Of a stretch of 64,000 nt of DNA, positions 55,729 through 64,000 are shown one piece after another. The first letter of the stretch is position 1. Each line of letters begins with the position of its first letter. Made by a program: the position numbers and the translations under genes. The notes below the pieces were generated by a model that did no database searches, was not told where the DNA came from, and was given only the letters and a program-made list of their open reading frames with translations. Source of the DNA: Pandoraea captiosa (GTDB lineage: Bacteria > Pseudomonadota > Gammaproteobacteria > Burkholderiales > Burkholderiaceae); the NCBI RefSeq assembly GCF_902459775.1, contig NZ_CABPSQ010000002.1, forward strand, positions 682,001 to 746,000, written 5' to 3'.

Positions 55729-56539
55729 TGTTCGGCAATGGCGGTGTGGCGGTGTCGTCGAGCAGCCCGTAGTCGCTCGCCAGTTTCGCGGCGCGATGGC
55801 GACTCGACACGCCAAACTTGCGCATGACGGAGCGCAAATGGAATACCACCCCATGCTCGGAGAGGGTGAGAATGCGGCCGATCTCCCACGACGTCTTGCC
55901 GCGCGCAACCCACCGCAGACACTCTCGCTCGCGAGGCGTCAACGCGGGCGCGGCGCGGTGGTTCGCACGCGCGGCCGTGTCGCGTTGTACGACGCGCCAG
56001 ACGGCCTCGTGCAGATGCGTGGCCAGCACCACCCCTGCATGCTGTCGCCACACGTGTGCGCCGGTCGCTACCGTATCGCACAGGCGTCGCGCGTGACGCC
56101 GCAATGGCGACCGACGCGGCGACGACAAGCTCAGCGTGCCCAACGCGCCGGAGGGGGTGAAGACAGGGTACGTCACGCCGAAGCGCAACCCTGCGGCGCG
56201 CTGCTCGTCGCGCAGGCACAGGGCTTCGGGGGACGTGTACAACCCGGCGGTCCATTCGACGGGCGTGAGCTGACGCGCGGCACGCGCGAGCGCCGGATCG
56301 ATCGCTTCATAGTGCTGCTCGTAACGTTGTCGCCAGTCGGGCAGGAGATTGTCGAGGCGCCGCGTCGCAACGGAACCGTCGGGCAGCGGGAAACGGCCGC
56401 AATAGCGGAAGAACCGTTGCCCGAGCGAGGCACACAGCGACGGCAACAAAGCGCGCAGGGCGTCGACATCCCTGGCGGTCCGCAAGGCACCGAGACCGTC
56501 GGAAAACGAACGTGGGGTGAAGTGTCGCGTGGCGCACAT
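55679..56539 (-). CDS. LuxR-type quorum-sensing regulator (no partner LuxI here)
   Basis: 286 residues. The N-terminal autoinducer-binding domain keeps the hallmark aromatic/acidic pattern: PDWRQRYEQHYEAIDPALAR followed by PVEWT (W, Y, DP and W of the TraR pocket), and GVTYPVFTPSGALGTLSLS. The C-terminal HTH is LTPRERECLRWVARGKTSWE to FHLRSVMRKFGVSSRHRA. The ATG at 56539 gives a reasonable N-terminus; more upstream starts are in frame. Oriented toward and overlapping the operon end. No synthase gene (luxI) is in the window, so it is a solo here. Confidence 0.9.
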   Translation of the reverse strand: MCATRHFTPRSFSDGLGALRTARDVDALRALLPSLCASLGQRFFRYCGRFPLPDGSVATRRLDNLLPDWRQRYEQHYEAIDPALARAARQLTPVEWTAGLYTSPEALCLRDEQRAAGLRFGVTYPVFTPSGALGTLSLSSPRRSPLRRHARRLCDTVATGAHVWRQHAGVVLATHLHEAVWRVVQRDTAARANHRAAPALTPRERECLRWVARGKTSWEIGRILTLSEHGVVFHLRSVMRKFGVSSRHRAAKLASDYGLLDDTATPPLPNITCVSPDRQASCSVST

Positions 56540-57188
56540 GGCATGACGATGTAGGGAACATGTTTCGCTTGTAGCATGCGTCTCATGGCCGTGCGCATGG
56601 CGTGTCGCCCGGACATGGCGCGAATGTCGTCCGGGATGTCGCCGACGCTTCGCGAGGCTGCCGTTGCCCAAAGGCGGCCATGTCGTGTCTATGCCGTCGG
56701 TCACGTTTGCGAAGCCGAATGAAGGGGGCGCGACATAACGTCGCACGCGAAATCCGCGACGCCGTCTACTGTGAATGGATATCGGACGAATCCCGCATCG
56801 CAGCGGAGCGCGTTGCGCACTCGGGGTGAGGTTGGCGACGCGCCACGACGCCATGCGAAACGACGCAGAGCATCGATCGTGCGTCTTGTCGATCAGGGTA
56901 TTCAGGACACCGCAACGAGTCGCATCGTGTTGCAATGTGTCAAACCGTCGGCGCATAGGGAGTATCCCGTAGTCGCCCGGTCGCTGAGATTTTTCGCTAG
57001 GGGAATTACCGGATTTCCCTTTTGCATCAATGGGTTCAGGAGGATGCTATGGCGCGCCAAATACTCGGTATCAATGTTGTCGCTTGGAGAATGCGCGTTC
57101 TATAATGCGGCAGTTTGTCGCGGCCCGGACGCAACTGGTTCCCGGCCGTCGGACATGAAAGACCCAAAATGCCCCACGGGTGACGGCG
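56540..57188 (+). other. Intergenic region between luxR-type and DUF2244 genes
   Basis: 649 bases. An open frame at 56771-57571 crosses the DUF2244 gene in another frame and has no family features. I see no RNA gene. AT-rich ATTTTTCGCTAGGGGAAT near 56988-57006 may belong to the promoter of the following genes. Confidence 0.45.
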
Positions 57189-57662
57189 ATGCTCGCAGCC
57201 TCTTCTTCCGAAGCCGGATCGGTGACGAAGGAATGGAAGCACAAGCGCAACTGCGCGATATCGCCGCGCCAGTTTGTCCTGTTCTACCTGTCGTTGGCCG
57301 CCGTGTCACTGGGTGTTGCCTTGATTGCGGCGTGGCGCGGTGGGTGGTTGGTCTTGCCGTTCACAGGCCTGGACTTGCTCGTGGTGGGCGTTGCGTTCGT
57401 CATTCATGCCCGGCATGCCACAGATTACGAGGTCATTCGGTTGTCGCCCGTGAGCCTTGTGGTCGAGCAACGTTCAGCACAGAGGTTGACGCAGTTCGAG
57501 TTCAATCCCCGCTGGGTGCGCATCGACATCGAGAAGCCGCCGCGTACGCGCATCGTCTTGCGCTCGGGTAGCCGCTCGGTCACCGTCGGTGCCTATCTTG
57601 CGCCGCATCGCCGCGAAACGTTTGCGCGCGAGCTGCGCCGTTGTCTTGCCCAACAGGCCTGA
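57189..57662 (+). CDS. DUF2244 domain-containing membrane protein
   Basis: 157 residues with WKHKRNCAISPRQFVLFYLS, two adjacent hydrophobic helices (FVLFYLSLAAVSLGVALIAA and LVLPFTGLDLLVVGVAFVI) and a C-terminal soluble beta domain ending GAYLAPHRRETFARELRRCL. Widespread in proteobacteria beside coxB, as here (41 bases). Function is unknown, perhaps oxidase assembly. ATG at 57189; GTG at 57180 is an alternative. Confidence 0.85.
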   Translation: MLAASSSEAGSVTKEWKHKRNCAISPRQFVLFYLSLAAVSLGVALIAAWRGGWLVLPFTGLDLLVVGVAFVIHARHATDYEVIRLSPVSLVVEQRSAQRLTQFEFNPRWVRIDIEKPPRTRIVLRSGSRSVTVGAYLAPHRRETFARELRRCLAQQA

Positions 57663-57703
57663 GAGATGGAGACGATCTCGGGCGACCGCCAGGGAGGATT
57701 TGG

Positions 57704-58930
57704 ATGGTAATTTTGGGTAAGGAAGCTATGAAAAAAACGAAACACGCCTTGGCGGCTTTCCTTGCGGGCGCCTCACTGCTCGTCGGCGCTCCGGCACTGG
57801 CGGTGGTCACGGATATGCCGGGGGGGCCGGCCGTCAACGAACTCAACTTCCAGCCGCCGGTGACGAAGCTCGCGCAAGAGCTTCACAGCCTTCACACCAT
57901 GATGTTGATCATCTGCCTGGTGATCTTCCTCGCGGTGTTCGGCGTGATGTTCTACTCGATCATCAAGCACCGCAAATCCAAGGGCCATCAGCCCGCGAAC
58001 TTCCACGAAAGCACCACGGTCGAGGTGATCTGGACGGTCGTGCCGTTCATCATCGTGATTCTCATGGCGTTGCCCGCCACGAAGACGGTCGTCGCGATGA
58101 AGGACACCACCAACGCCGATCTCACCATCAAGGTGACCGGCTATCAGTGGAAATGGGGCTACGACTACCTGAAGGGAGAAGGCGAGGGCATCAAGTTCCT
58201 CTCCACGCTCACGACCCCGCGCAGCCAGATCGACGGCGCCGAGCCCAAGAGCAACACGTACTTGCAGGAAGTCGACAACCCGATGGTCGTGCCGGTCAAC
58301 AAGAAGGTGCGTCTGATCACCACGGCCAACGACGTCATCCACTCGTTCTACGTGCCTGCCTTCGGCATCAAGCAGGACGCCATTCCCGGCTTCGTGCGCG
58401 ACACCTGGTTCAAAGCCGAGAAGGTCGGCGAATATCGCGGCTTCTGCACCGAACTGTGCGGCAAGGAACACGCGTTCATGCCGGTGGTCGTGAAGGTGGT
58501 ATCGGAAGACGACTACAACAAGTGGGTCGACGCGCAGAAGAAGCAGATGGCGGCGTCGGCGGACGATCCGAACAAGACTTACACCGTGCAGGAATTGATG
58601 GAGCGCGGCCAGAAGGTCTACGCATCGAATTGCGCGGTGTGCCACCAGCCCAACGGCAAGGGCGGCGGCGCGTTCCCGGCGCTCGATGGCGGCAAGATCG
58701 TGACCGGTCCGGTGGCGGATCACGTCAGCATCGTGCTGCATGGCAAGAATGCGATGCCGAACTGGTCGCACCTGAACGATGTGGAGCTTGCGGCCGTCAT
58801 CACGTACGAGCGCAATTCGTGGAGCAACAAGACCGGCGACGTCGTTCAGCCGGCGCAGGTGCGTGAGGCACGCGGCAACAAGTCGGCCAACGCGGCCGGC
58901 GCCGCGGCAGACGCAGCGAAGAACAGTTAA
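57704..58930 (+). CDS. coxB: Cytochrome c oxidase subunit II with fused cytochrome c domain
   Basis: 408 residues: signal peptide (near the start, ALAAFLAGASLLVGAPALA), two membrane helices (MMLIICLVIFLAVFGVMFY and VPFIIVILMALPATK), the CuA site CTELCGKEHAFMPVV, then a C-terminal haem c domain with CAVCH and a distal methionine in NAMPNWSHL. The fusion marks a caa3-type oxidase. ATG at 57704 lies behind AGGGAGG; the ATG at 57728 also has a ribosome site. Confidence 0.95.
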   Translation: MVILGKEAMKKTKHALAAFLAGASLLVGAPALAVVTDMPGGPAVNELNFQPPVTKLAQELHSLHTMMLIICLVIFLAVFGVMFYSIIKHRKSKGHQPANFHESTTVEVIWTVVPFIIVILMALPATKTVVAMKDTTNADLTIKVTGYQWKWGYDYLKGEGEGIKFLSTLTTPRSQIDGAEPKSNTYLQEVDNPMVVPVNKKVRLITTANDVIHSFYVPAFGIKQDAIPGFVRDTWFKAEKVGEYRGFCTELCGKEHAFMPVVVKVVSEDDYNKWVDAQKKQMAASADDPNKTYTVQELMERGQKVYASNCAVCHQPNGKGGGAFPALDGGKIVTGPVADHVSIVLHGKNAMPNWSHLNDVELAAVITYERNSWSNKTGDVVQPAQVREARGNKSANAAGAAADAAKNS

Positions 58931-58964
58931 GTCGTTCGACCAGTTCGAAGCAAGGAGATTGGGT

Positions 58965-60557
58965 ATGAGTTCCATCGCTCACGATCACGTGGCGGGTCAC
59001 GACGATCACGCGCACGACCATCCGCACGGATGGCGTCGCTGGCTGTTCGCGACGAATCACAAGGACATCGGCACGATGTACATGATCTTCTCGTTCGTCA
59101 TGCTGCTCTCGGGCGGCGTGATGGCCTTGATGATCCGCGCCGAATTGTTCGAGCCGGGCTTGCAGTTCATTCGTCCGGAGTTTTTCAATCAGCTCACGAC
59201 GATGCACGGGCTGGTGATGATTTTCGGCGCGATCATGCCGGCGTTCGTGGGTTTCGCGAACTGGATGATCCCGCTGCAGATCGGCGCTTCGGACATGGCG
59301 TTCGCGCGCATGAACAACTTCAGCTTCTGGCTGCTGCCGGTCGGTGGCTTGCTGCTGATCTCGTCGTTCCTAGTGCCGGGCGGCGCCACCGCCGCCGGCT
59401 GGACGATGTACGCGCCCCTGTCGGTACAGATGGGACCGGGCCAGGATCTGGCGATCTTTGGGGCCCACATTCTGGGCGCGTCGTCGATCATGGGCGCGAT
59501 CAACATCATCGTCACGATTCTGAACATGCGCGCGCCGGGCATGACGCTCATGAAGATGCCGATGTTCGTGTGGACGTGGCTGATCACCGCCTACCTGCTC
59601 ATCGCCGTGATGCCGGTGCTCGCCGGCGCGATCACGATGCTGCTCACGGATCGTCACTTCGGCACGTCGTTCTTCAACGCGGCGGGCGGCGGCGATCCCG
59701 TCATGTATCAGCACATCTTCTGGTTCTTCGGACACCCGGAGGTGTACATCATGATTCTGCCGGCGTTCGGGATCGTCTCGCAGGTCATTCCGGCGTTCTC
59801 GCGTAAGCCGCTCTTTGGCTATAGCTCGATGGTGTACGCCACGGCATCGATCGCGATCCTGTCGTTCATGGTGTGGGCGCACCACATGTTTGTGACGGGC
59901 ATGCCGGTCACGGGGCAGCTGTTCTTCATGTACGCGACGATGCTGATCTCCGTGCCCACGGGCGTGAAGGTCTTCAACTGGGTCGCCACGATGTGGAAGG
60001 GCGCGCTCACGTTCGAGACGCCGATGCTCTTCGCCGTCGGCTTCCTCTTCGTGTTCACGATGGGCGGCTTCACTGGCCTGATGCTCTCGCTCGCACCGCT
60101 CGATATCCAGATGCACGGGACTTACTACGTGGTGGCGCACTTCCACTATGTGCTGGTGGCCGGTTCACTCTTCGCGTTGTTCTCAGGGTTCTATTACTGG
60201 GTACCGAAGTGGACAGGCCACATGTACAACGAGTGGCGCGGCAAGTTCCACTTCTGGGGCTCGCTCATCACGTTCAACGTGACGTTCTTCCCGATGCACT
60301 TCCTGGGGCTGGCAGGCATGCCGCGTCGCTATGCCGACTACCCGGCGCAGTTCACCGACTTCAACCAGCTGGCGACCATTGGCGCCTTCGGTTTCGGCCT
60401 GATGCAGGTGTACTTCCTGTTCTGGGTGGCGCTGCCGGCATGGCGCGGTGGCAAGGCCGCCGAAGCCAAGCCGTGGGATGGCGCGGAAGGGCTGGAGTGG
60501 ACCGTGCCGAGCCCGGCGCCGTTCCATACGTTCGAGACGCCGCCGAAGGTGCATTGA
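58965..60557 (+). CDS. coxA: Cytochrome c oxidase subunit I
   Basis: 530 residues, twelve membrane helices; haem and CuB histidines in TMHGLVMIFG, WFFGHPEVYIMILP and HHMFVTGM, and the C-terminal LVAGSLFALF region. The histidine-rich N-terminus (HDHVAGHDDHAHDHPHG) is notable. Core of the aa3-type oxygen reductase. ATG at 58965 after AAGGAG. Confidence 0.97.
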   Translation: MSSIAHDHVAGHDDHAHDHPHGWRRWLFATNHKDIGTMYMIFSFVMLLSGGVMALMIRAELFEPGLQFIRPEFFNQLTTMHGLVMIFGAIMPAFVGFANWMIPLQIGASDMAFARMNNFSFWLLPVGGLLLISSFLVPGGATAAGWTMYAPLSVQMGPGQDLAIFGAHILGASSIMGAINIIVTILNMRAPGMTLMKMPMFVWTWLITAYLLIAVMPVLAGAITMLLTDRHFGTSFFNAAGGGDPVMYQHIFWFFGHPEVYIMILPAFGIVSQVIPAFSRKPLFGYSSMVYATASIAILSFMVWAHHMFVTGMPVTGQLFFMYATMLISVPTGVKVFNWVATMWKGALTFETPMLFAVGFLFVFTMGGFTGLMLSLAPLDIQMHGTYYVVAHFHYVLVAGSLFALFSGFYYWVPKWTGHMYNEWRGKFHFWGSLITFNVTFFPMHFLGLAGMPRRYADYPAQFTDFNQLATIGAFGFGLMQVYFLFWVALPAWRGGKAAEAKPWDGAEGLEWTVPSPAPFHTFETPPKVH

Positions 60558-60559
60558 GC

Positions 60560-60679
60560 ATGGCGCTCAGTCGTGAACAGCGGGCGAAGAACCTGCGCAC
60601 CGGGCTGATTCTCGGCTCGGTCGTGCTGGCCTTCTTCGTCGGCGTGATGATCAAGACCAAGCTGCTGGGCGGTATCTGA
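60560..60679 (+). CDS. Cytochrome oxidase small assembly protein (39 residues)
   Basis: MALSREQRAKNLRTGLILGS followed by one hydrophobic helix (VVLAFFVGVMI) and KTKLLGGI. Two bases after coxA, with the stop codon directly adjoining the ctaG ATG. This tiny protein is conserved between coxA and ctaG in Burkholderiales; its role is presumed to be in assembly. Confidence 0.9.
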   Translation: MALSREQRAKNLRTGLILGSVVLAFFVGVMIKTKLLGGI

Positions 60680-61297
60680 ATGGCCGGCCTGCGACGCATC
60701 AACGCACGCACCTTCAGCAAGCTGTTGCTGCTCGTCGCGGTGATGTTCGGATTCGGCTACGCGATGGTGCCGTTCTACCGCGCGTTTTGCGACCTCGTGG
60801 GCATTAACCAGCTCGGCGATCGCACCACGCAGATCAGTGCGCGTAATTCGCAGGTCGACGAGAGTCGCACGATCACGGTCGAGTTCGACGCCAACGCGCA
60901 GGGACCGCTGCGCTTCAAGCCGGCGAAGAGCAGCCTGACGGTGCATCCGGGGCAGATGGCGACCATCGAATACGAAGTGGCGAATCAACAACCGCATGAA
61001 GTGCGCGCGCAGGCGATTCCCAGCTACGCGCCGGCACAGGCGGCGAGCTACTTCAAGAAGATCGAGTGTTTCTGCTTCACGCAGCAAACCCTCAAGGCCG
61101 GTGAGGCCAAGGAGTTTCCGGTGGTGTTCGTGGTCGACACGAAGCTGCCCAAGGATGTGAATACGATCACGCTGTCCTATACTTTTTTCGATCTCGGCAA
61201 GAACGACGCCAACCAACGCGCGGACGCCCCGACGGGTTCGCCGGTCGGCGAGGTGAGCGCAGGAGCGACAGGAGGAGGCAAGGGCGGCAATGGATGA
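60680..61297 (+). CDS. ctaG: Cytochrome c oxidase assembly protein CtaG (Cox11)
   Basis: 205 residues; one N-terminal membrane anchor (LLLLVAVMFGFGYAMVPFY), a Cox11 domain with the copper-binding CFCFTQQTLKAGE and the family's VPFYRAFCDL. Delivers copper to the CuB site of subunit I. ATG immediately after the preceding stop. Confidence 0.96.
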   Translation: MAGLRRINARTFSKLLLLVAVMFGFGYAMVPFYRAFCDLVGINQLGDRTTQISARNSQVDESRTITVEFDANAQGPLRFKPAKSSLTVHPGQMATIEYEVANQQPHEVRAQAIPSYAPAQAASYFKKIECFCFTQQTLKAGEAKEFPVVFVVDTKLPKDVNTITLSYTFFDLGKNDANQRADAPTGSPVGEVSAGATGGGKGGNG

Positions 61298-61511
61298 CCT
61301 GAAGGAGGCGACCCAGCGCAAACTGTCATTCTTCCAGACCATCGGTGCGGTGTTCTGGTCGTTTTTCGGTGTGCGCAAGGGACGTGATCACGACCGCGAC
61401 ATGGCGCAGCTCAACCCTGTGCATCTGATCGTTGCGGGACTGATCGGGGGCATCCTGTTCGTCGTGGCGCTGGTGTTTCTGGCGAAGCTCGCCATTCGGC
61501 TCGCGACGTGA
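61290..61511 (+). CDS. DUF2970 membrane protein
   Basis: 73 residues, one long hydrophobic helix (LIVAGLIGGILFVVALVFLA); N-terminal RKLSFFQTIGAVFWSFFGVRKG is the DUF2970 signature. Overlaps ctaG by eight bases and precedes coxC. Probably an oxidase-associated small subunit or assembly factor. Confidence 0.88.
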   Translation: MDDLKEATQRKLSFFQTIGAVFWSFFGVRKGRDHDRDMAQLNPVHLIVAGLIGGILFVVALVFLAKLAIRLAT

Positions 61512-61550
61512 GTGGCATAGACAAAGAGAACCAAGCCTGGAGAGATAAGA

Positions 61551-62411
61551 ATGAGTGGTCAACACCAAACGGCGCCTTACTACTTCGTGCCGGCCCCCTC
61601 GCGTCACCCGGTGAGCTGCAGCGTCGGCTTGCTGGTGGTGCTCGCGTCGGCCGCCGCGTGGGTCAACGGACTGTCGTGGGCGCCGTGGACGGCGCTGGTC
61701 GGCCTGCTGTGGGTACTTTGGGTGCTGCGCAGCTGGTTCGGCGACTCCATCGCAGAGTCCGAGGGCGGTCTGTACAGCAAGCGCATCGACGTGTCCTACC
61801 GCTGGGGCATGAGCTGGTTCATCTTCTCGGAAGTGATGTTCTTCGGCGCATTCTTCGGGGCGTTGTTCTATGCCCGCACGCTGGCCATGCCATGGCTGGG
61901 CGACCTCGATAACAAGCTGCTGTGGCCCGACTTCACCGCCGTATGGCCGAACACCGGCCCGGCAGGTGTGGTCGACGCGTTCGAGACGATGGGTCCGTGG
62001 CCGATCCCGACGCTCAACACGGCACTGCTGCTCACCTCAGGCGTCACGCTCACGATTTCGCACCACGCCCTGCGGGCGAACCATCGTGGCAGCGCGATCT
62101 TCTGGCTGTTCGCCACCGTCGTGCTCGGTTTCGTGTTCCTGGGCTTTCAGGCGTACGAATATCACCACGCTTACACCGAACTGAACCTGAAGCTGACCTC
62201 GGGCGTCTATGGCTCGACGTTCTTCCTGCTCACCGGCTTTCACGGTTTTCACGTGATGATGGGCGCGATCATGCTCTCCGTCATGCTGGTGCGTCTGATG
62301 AAGGGGCACTTCACGCCGGATCATCACTTCGGTTTCGAAGGCGCAGCCTGGTACTGGCACTTTGTGGACGTGGTCTGGCTGGGGCTGTACGTCGTCGTCT
62401 ACTGGCTCTGA
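61551..62411 (+). CDS. coxC: Cytochrome c oxidase subunit III
   Basis: 286 residues, seven membrane helices; RWGMSWFIFSEVMFFGAFFG, GSTFFLLTGFHGFHVMMGAI and WHFVDVVWLGLYVVVYWL are family signatures. Last gene of the operon; a hairpin follows. Confidence 0.97.
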   Translation: MSGQHQTAPYYFVPAPSRHPVSCSVGLLVVLASAAAWVNGLSWAPWTALVGLLWVLWVLRSWFGDSIAESEGGLYSKRIDVSYRWGMSWFIFSEVMFFGAFFGALFYARTLAMPWLGDLDNKLLWPDFTAVWPNTGPAGVVDAFETMGPWPIPTLNTALLLTSGVTLTISHHALRANHRGSAIFWLFATVVLGFVFLGFQAYEYHHAYTELNLKLTSGVYGSTFFLLTGFHGFHVMMGAIMLSVMLVRLMKGHFTPDHHFGFEGAAWYWHFVDVVWLGLYVVVYWL

Positions 62412-62445
62412 CGCCGGACCTCGTCGATACCGTCAACGCCCAGGG

Positions 62446-62469
62446 CGCCGCCGGATTCCGGCGGCGTTT
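62446..62469 (+). terminator. Hairpin after coxC
   Basis: Nine-base stem CGCCGCCGG / CCGGCGGCG with loop ATT and only a TTT tail; a weak intrinsic terminator or processing stem. Confidence 0.6.
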
Positions 62470-62692
62470 CCATTTGCGGACGTGGCGTGCGCTTGCCGGA
62501 TAGGCCAGTAGGGGCTTTCAGCTCAGTCGCGGCAGGCGCGGCGGGGAATGCGGCCTTATGTCGCAGCGTCGCAGTTTCATCGCTTGGCGCGCCGCAATGC
62601 ATCGACGCCCGGCGCAGAAAGACGTTCTTTGGCGTCAGGCAGAGCGACGGAGAAAGGGTGCGGCGATTTGCCGCAGGAGGGCGGTGCGGGAC

Positions 62693-62896
62693 TCAGTATC
62701 GTATGCCCGTGCTGTGAATCCAGCCCATCCAGTTGGCGAAGAGGATGAGCAGGAACAGCGTCACCGACAGGCCGACGCGCACCGCGAGCGATTGCACGGT
62801 GCGGTTCGATCGGCCCTTGTCCCGCATCATGAAAAACAATGCGGACGCCAGACTGCCGAGAATCAGGACGAAGGCGATGGCAACGATGATGCGCAT
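62693..62896 (-). CDS. Twin transmembrane protein (DUF2909-like)
   Basis: 67 residues with two hydrophobic helices (IIVAIAFVLILGSLASALFFM and LSVTLFLLILFANWMGW) joined by a basic loop RDKGRSNRT. It is divergent from surf1, a place where Burkholderiales carry this small protein. Start ATG at 62896 (MRIIVAIAF). Confidence 0.82.
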   Translation of the reverse strand: MRIIVAIAFVLILGSLASALFFMMRDKGRSNRTVQSLAVRVGLSVTLFLLILFANWMGWIHSTGIRY

Positions 62897-63052
62897 GATG
62901 TGTCCGGGCACGGGAATGTTTCATTATCGGGCAATGCCCCTGTGCTGGCACGCTGCAATGCAGTGTATTCCGCTCGCGTCGTGCGCCATCGGACGGCCGC
63001 AGCGACTGCTGGGGCGGTTGGGAATGTTGGGACTGTCGGACTGGGAACGGAT

Positions 63053-63793
63053 GTGTTGAAAACCCTTTTGCGTGGCATGCGGCCGGTGCCGACGGTGCTG
63101 ATTCTGCTGGGCGTGATACTGAGCGCGTCGCTTGGCGTGTGGCAGTATCAGCGCGCGCAGATGCGCCTGGCGCGCCAGGCACAGATCGAACAGGCAGAGC
63201 GTGCGCCGGTGATCGCACTTGGCGACCGGGCCTATTCGCTCGCAGACGTGACACACCGACGGGTACGCGTGACCGGGCGTTTTTTGACGAACCGCGTGGT
63301 GTATCTGGACAACCGGCCGCGCAACGAACTGCCCGGCTTCTATGTGGTGATGGCGTTGCAGGTCTCGCCGGAACACGTCGTGCTCGTCAATCGTGGCTGG
63401 TTGCCGCGTGACTTGCGCGATCGCGAAGCGATCATGCCGTACGCCACCCCGGCGGGCGACGTTACGGTAGAAGGCATTGCCACACAGGATCCGTCGCGCG
63501 CCTTCGAACTGGGGCACGGTGGTTCCGCTGCGGGGCTGGCGATTCGCCAGAATCTGGACGTGGCGGATTACGCGCGTGAAACGTCGCTACCGTTGCAGCC
63601 GTTCGTCATCATGCAGACGAACGACACGGGCGACCACCTGTTGCGCGACTGGCCCGCGCCGGCGAGCGGGGCGGATCGCAATTATGGTTATATGGCCCAG
63701 TGGTTCGGTCTGTCGCTGATACTGGCGGTGCTCGGTCTGCGAATCGCATATCGACGCGGCCGTCAGCAGCATGGTGCGGGCATGAGCGCATAA
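63053..63793 (+). CDS. SURF1 family cytochrome oxidase assembly protein
   Basis: 246 residues with a membrane helix near each end (PTVLILLGVILSASLGVWQY and WFGLSLILAVLGLRIAY). Family motifs: VWQYQRAQMRLA, VYLDNRPRNELPGFYV and VNRGWLPRDLRDRE. Shy1/Surf1 helps haem a insertion in oxidase. GTG at 63053 (GGGAACGG upstream) is chosen; ATG at 63077 is possible. After it come GGCATAA-type short repeats. Confidence 0.92.
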   Translation: MLKTLLRGMRPVPTVLILLGVILSASLGVWQYQRAQMRLARQAQIEQAERAPVIALGDRAYSLADVTHRRVRVTGRFLTNRVVYLDNRPRNELPGFYVVMALQVSPEHVVLVNRGWLPRDLRDREAIMPYATPAGDVTVEGIATQDPSRAFELGHGGSAAGLAIRQNLDVADYARETSLPLQPFVIMQTNDTGDHLLRDWPAPASGADRNYGYMAQWFGLSLILAVLGLRIAYRRGRQQHGAGMSA

Positions 63794-63835
63794 GGGCATC
63801 GGCATAAAGGCATAGGCATAAGGGCATAGGTGAAT

Positions 63836-64000
63836 ATGAGTGCAGACGTGAGGACCGCCGCAAACGCGGGGAACCCCGGCAATCCCGCCATCGACCCGGT
63901 GCAGCGACGTCGCGCGCGACGTATGCTCGTACTGCTGTTCGCGGTGTGCGCGGCGCCTGCGGTCGCGGCATACCTGATGTATTTCGTCTTCAAGCCCCAA
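63836..64000 (+). CDS. Membrane protein of the cox cluster (3' end outside window)
   Basis: Begins MSADVRTAANAGNPGNPAID, has an arginine-rich RRRARRML segment, then a hydrophobic helix (LVLLFAVCAAPAVAAYLMYF) and is cut by the window end. In relatives, SURF1 is followed by a small oxidase-related membrane protein, which fits. No further identification possible. Confidence 0.75.
   Translation, partial: MSADVRTAANAGNPGNPAIDPVQRRRARRMLVLLFAVCAAPAVAAYLMYFVFKPQ

Noticed and set aside
56771-57571. 266-residue plus-strand frame
   Set aside because: Overlaps the DUF2244 gene in another frame; no ribosome site or motif.

Overview
The window looks like chromosome of a beta-proteobacterium of the Burkholderiaceae, most likely Pandoraea or a close relative. 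The grounds are high GC, the order gshA-gshB-PTS, the secB-gpsA and comF/bioC neighbourhoods, a Burkholderia-type porin and a caa3-type cox operon with CtaG, a DUF2970 protein and SURF1. The genus is inferred from gene order and protein style; no search was run. No rRNA, tRNA or CRISPR array was seen.

1-11,000: a visibly more AT-rich accessory block, probably acquired. It holds a demethylation-type catabolic cluster: a VanB-like reductase (cut by the window edge), a glutathione transferase, both enzymes of glutathione-dependent formaldehyde oxidation, a Tsx-like outer-membrane channel, a Rieske oxygenase, a 56-residue rubredoxin, a rubredoxin reductase-like flavoprotein and a LysR regulator. 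The simple reading is oxidative removal of a methyl group from an unknown substrate, with the released formaldehyde detoxified on site. A stand-alone OLD-family ATPase/TOPRIM nuclease (possible phage defence) ends the block.

11,360-17,400: iron uptake. A Fur-box-like site precedes fecI-fecR-fecA-like genes and a PiuC-type hydroxylase. A second TonB-receptor gene is broken after about 65 codons by a decayed IS3-family element. 17,750-24,440: a small unknown protein, a porin, a sulfatase, a LysR-type regulator with two HTH domains and a carboxylesterase. comM (24,871-25,881) is truncated by what looks like the end of an IS21-like element.

26,300-46,300: conserved core. It contains ubiK; a torF-glnK-amtB operon with a textbook sigma-54 promoter and an NtrC-like site; gshA, an odd HTH protein, gshB and a permease-less PTS (EIIA, HPr, EI); moeB, ctpA, gpmA; a rhodanese, grxC, secB, gpsA; a macrodomain protein, trmL, comF and bioC.

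46,720-56,540: the most interesting part, an apparently uncharacterised biosynthetic operon. It encodes SbnA-like and SbnB-like enzymes (2,3-diaminopropionate), a divergent adenylosuccinate-synthetase paralogue, an AurF-like diiron N-oxygenase with all seven metal ligands in register, a carbamoyltransferase, a threonine-synthase-like PLP enzyme, a D-amino-acid-oxidase-like flavoprotein and a flavin reductase. A convergent LuxR-type (acyl-homoserine-lactone-binding) regulator follows, with no LuxI in the window. Several genes overlap by four bases or fewer. There is no NRPS or PKS, so the product is probably a small N-oxygenated or ureido amino-acid antimetabolite made by free-standing enzymes. 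Several unrelated short tandem repeats lie in this stretch.

57,190-64,000: a DUF2244 protein and the cytochrome c oxidase operon (coxB with a fused cytochrome c domain, coxA, a 39-residue protein, ctaG, DUF2970, coxC), then a small antisense membrane protein, SURF1 and the start of a further membrane protein cut by the window edge.
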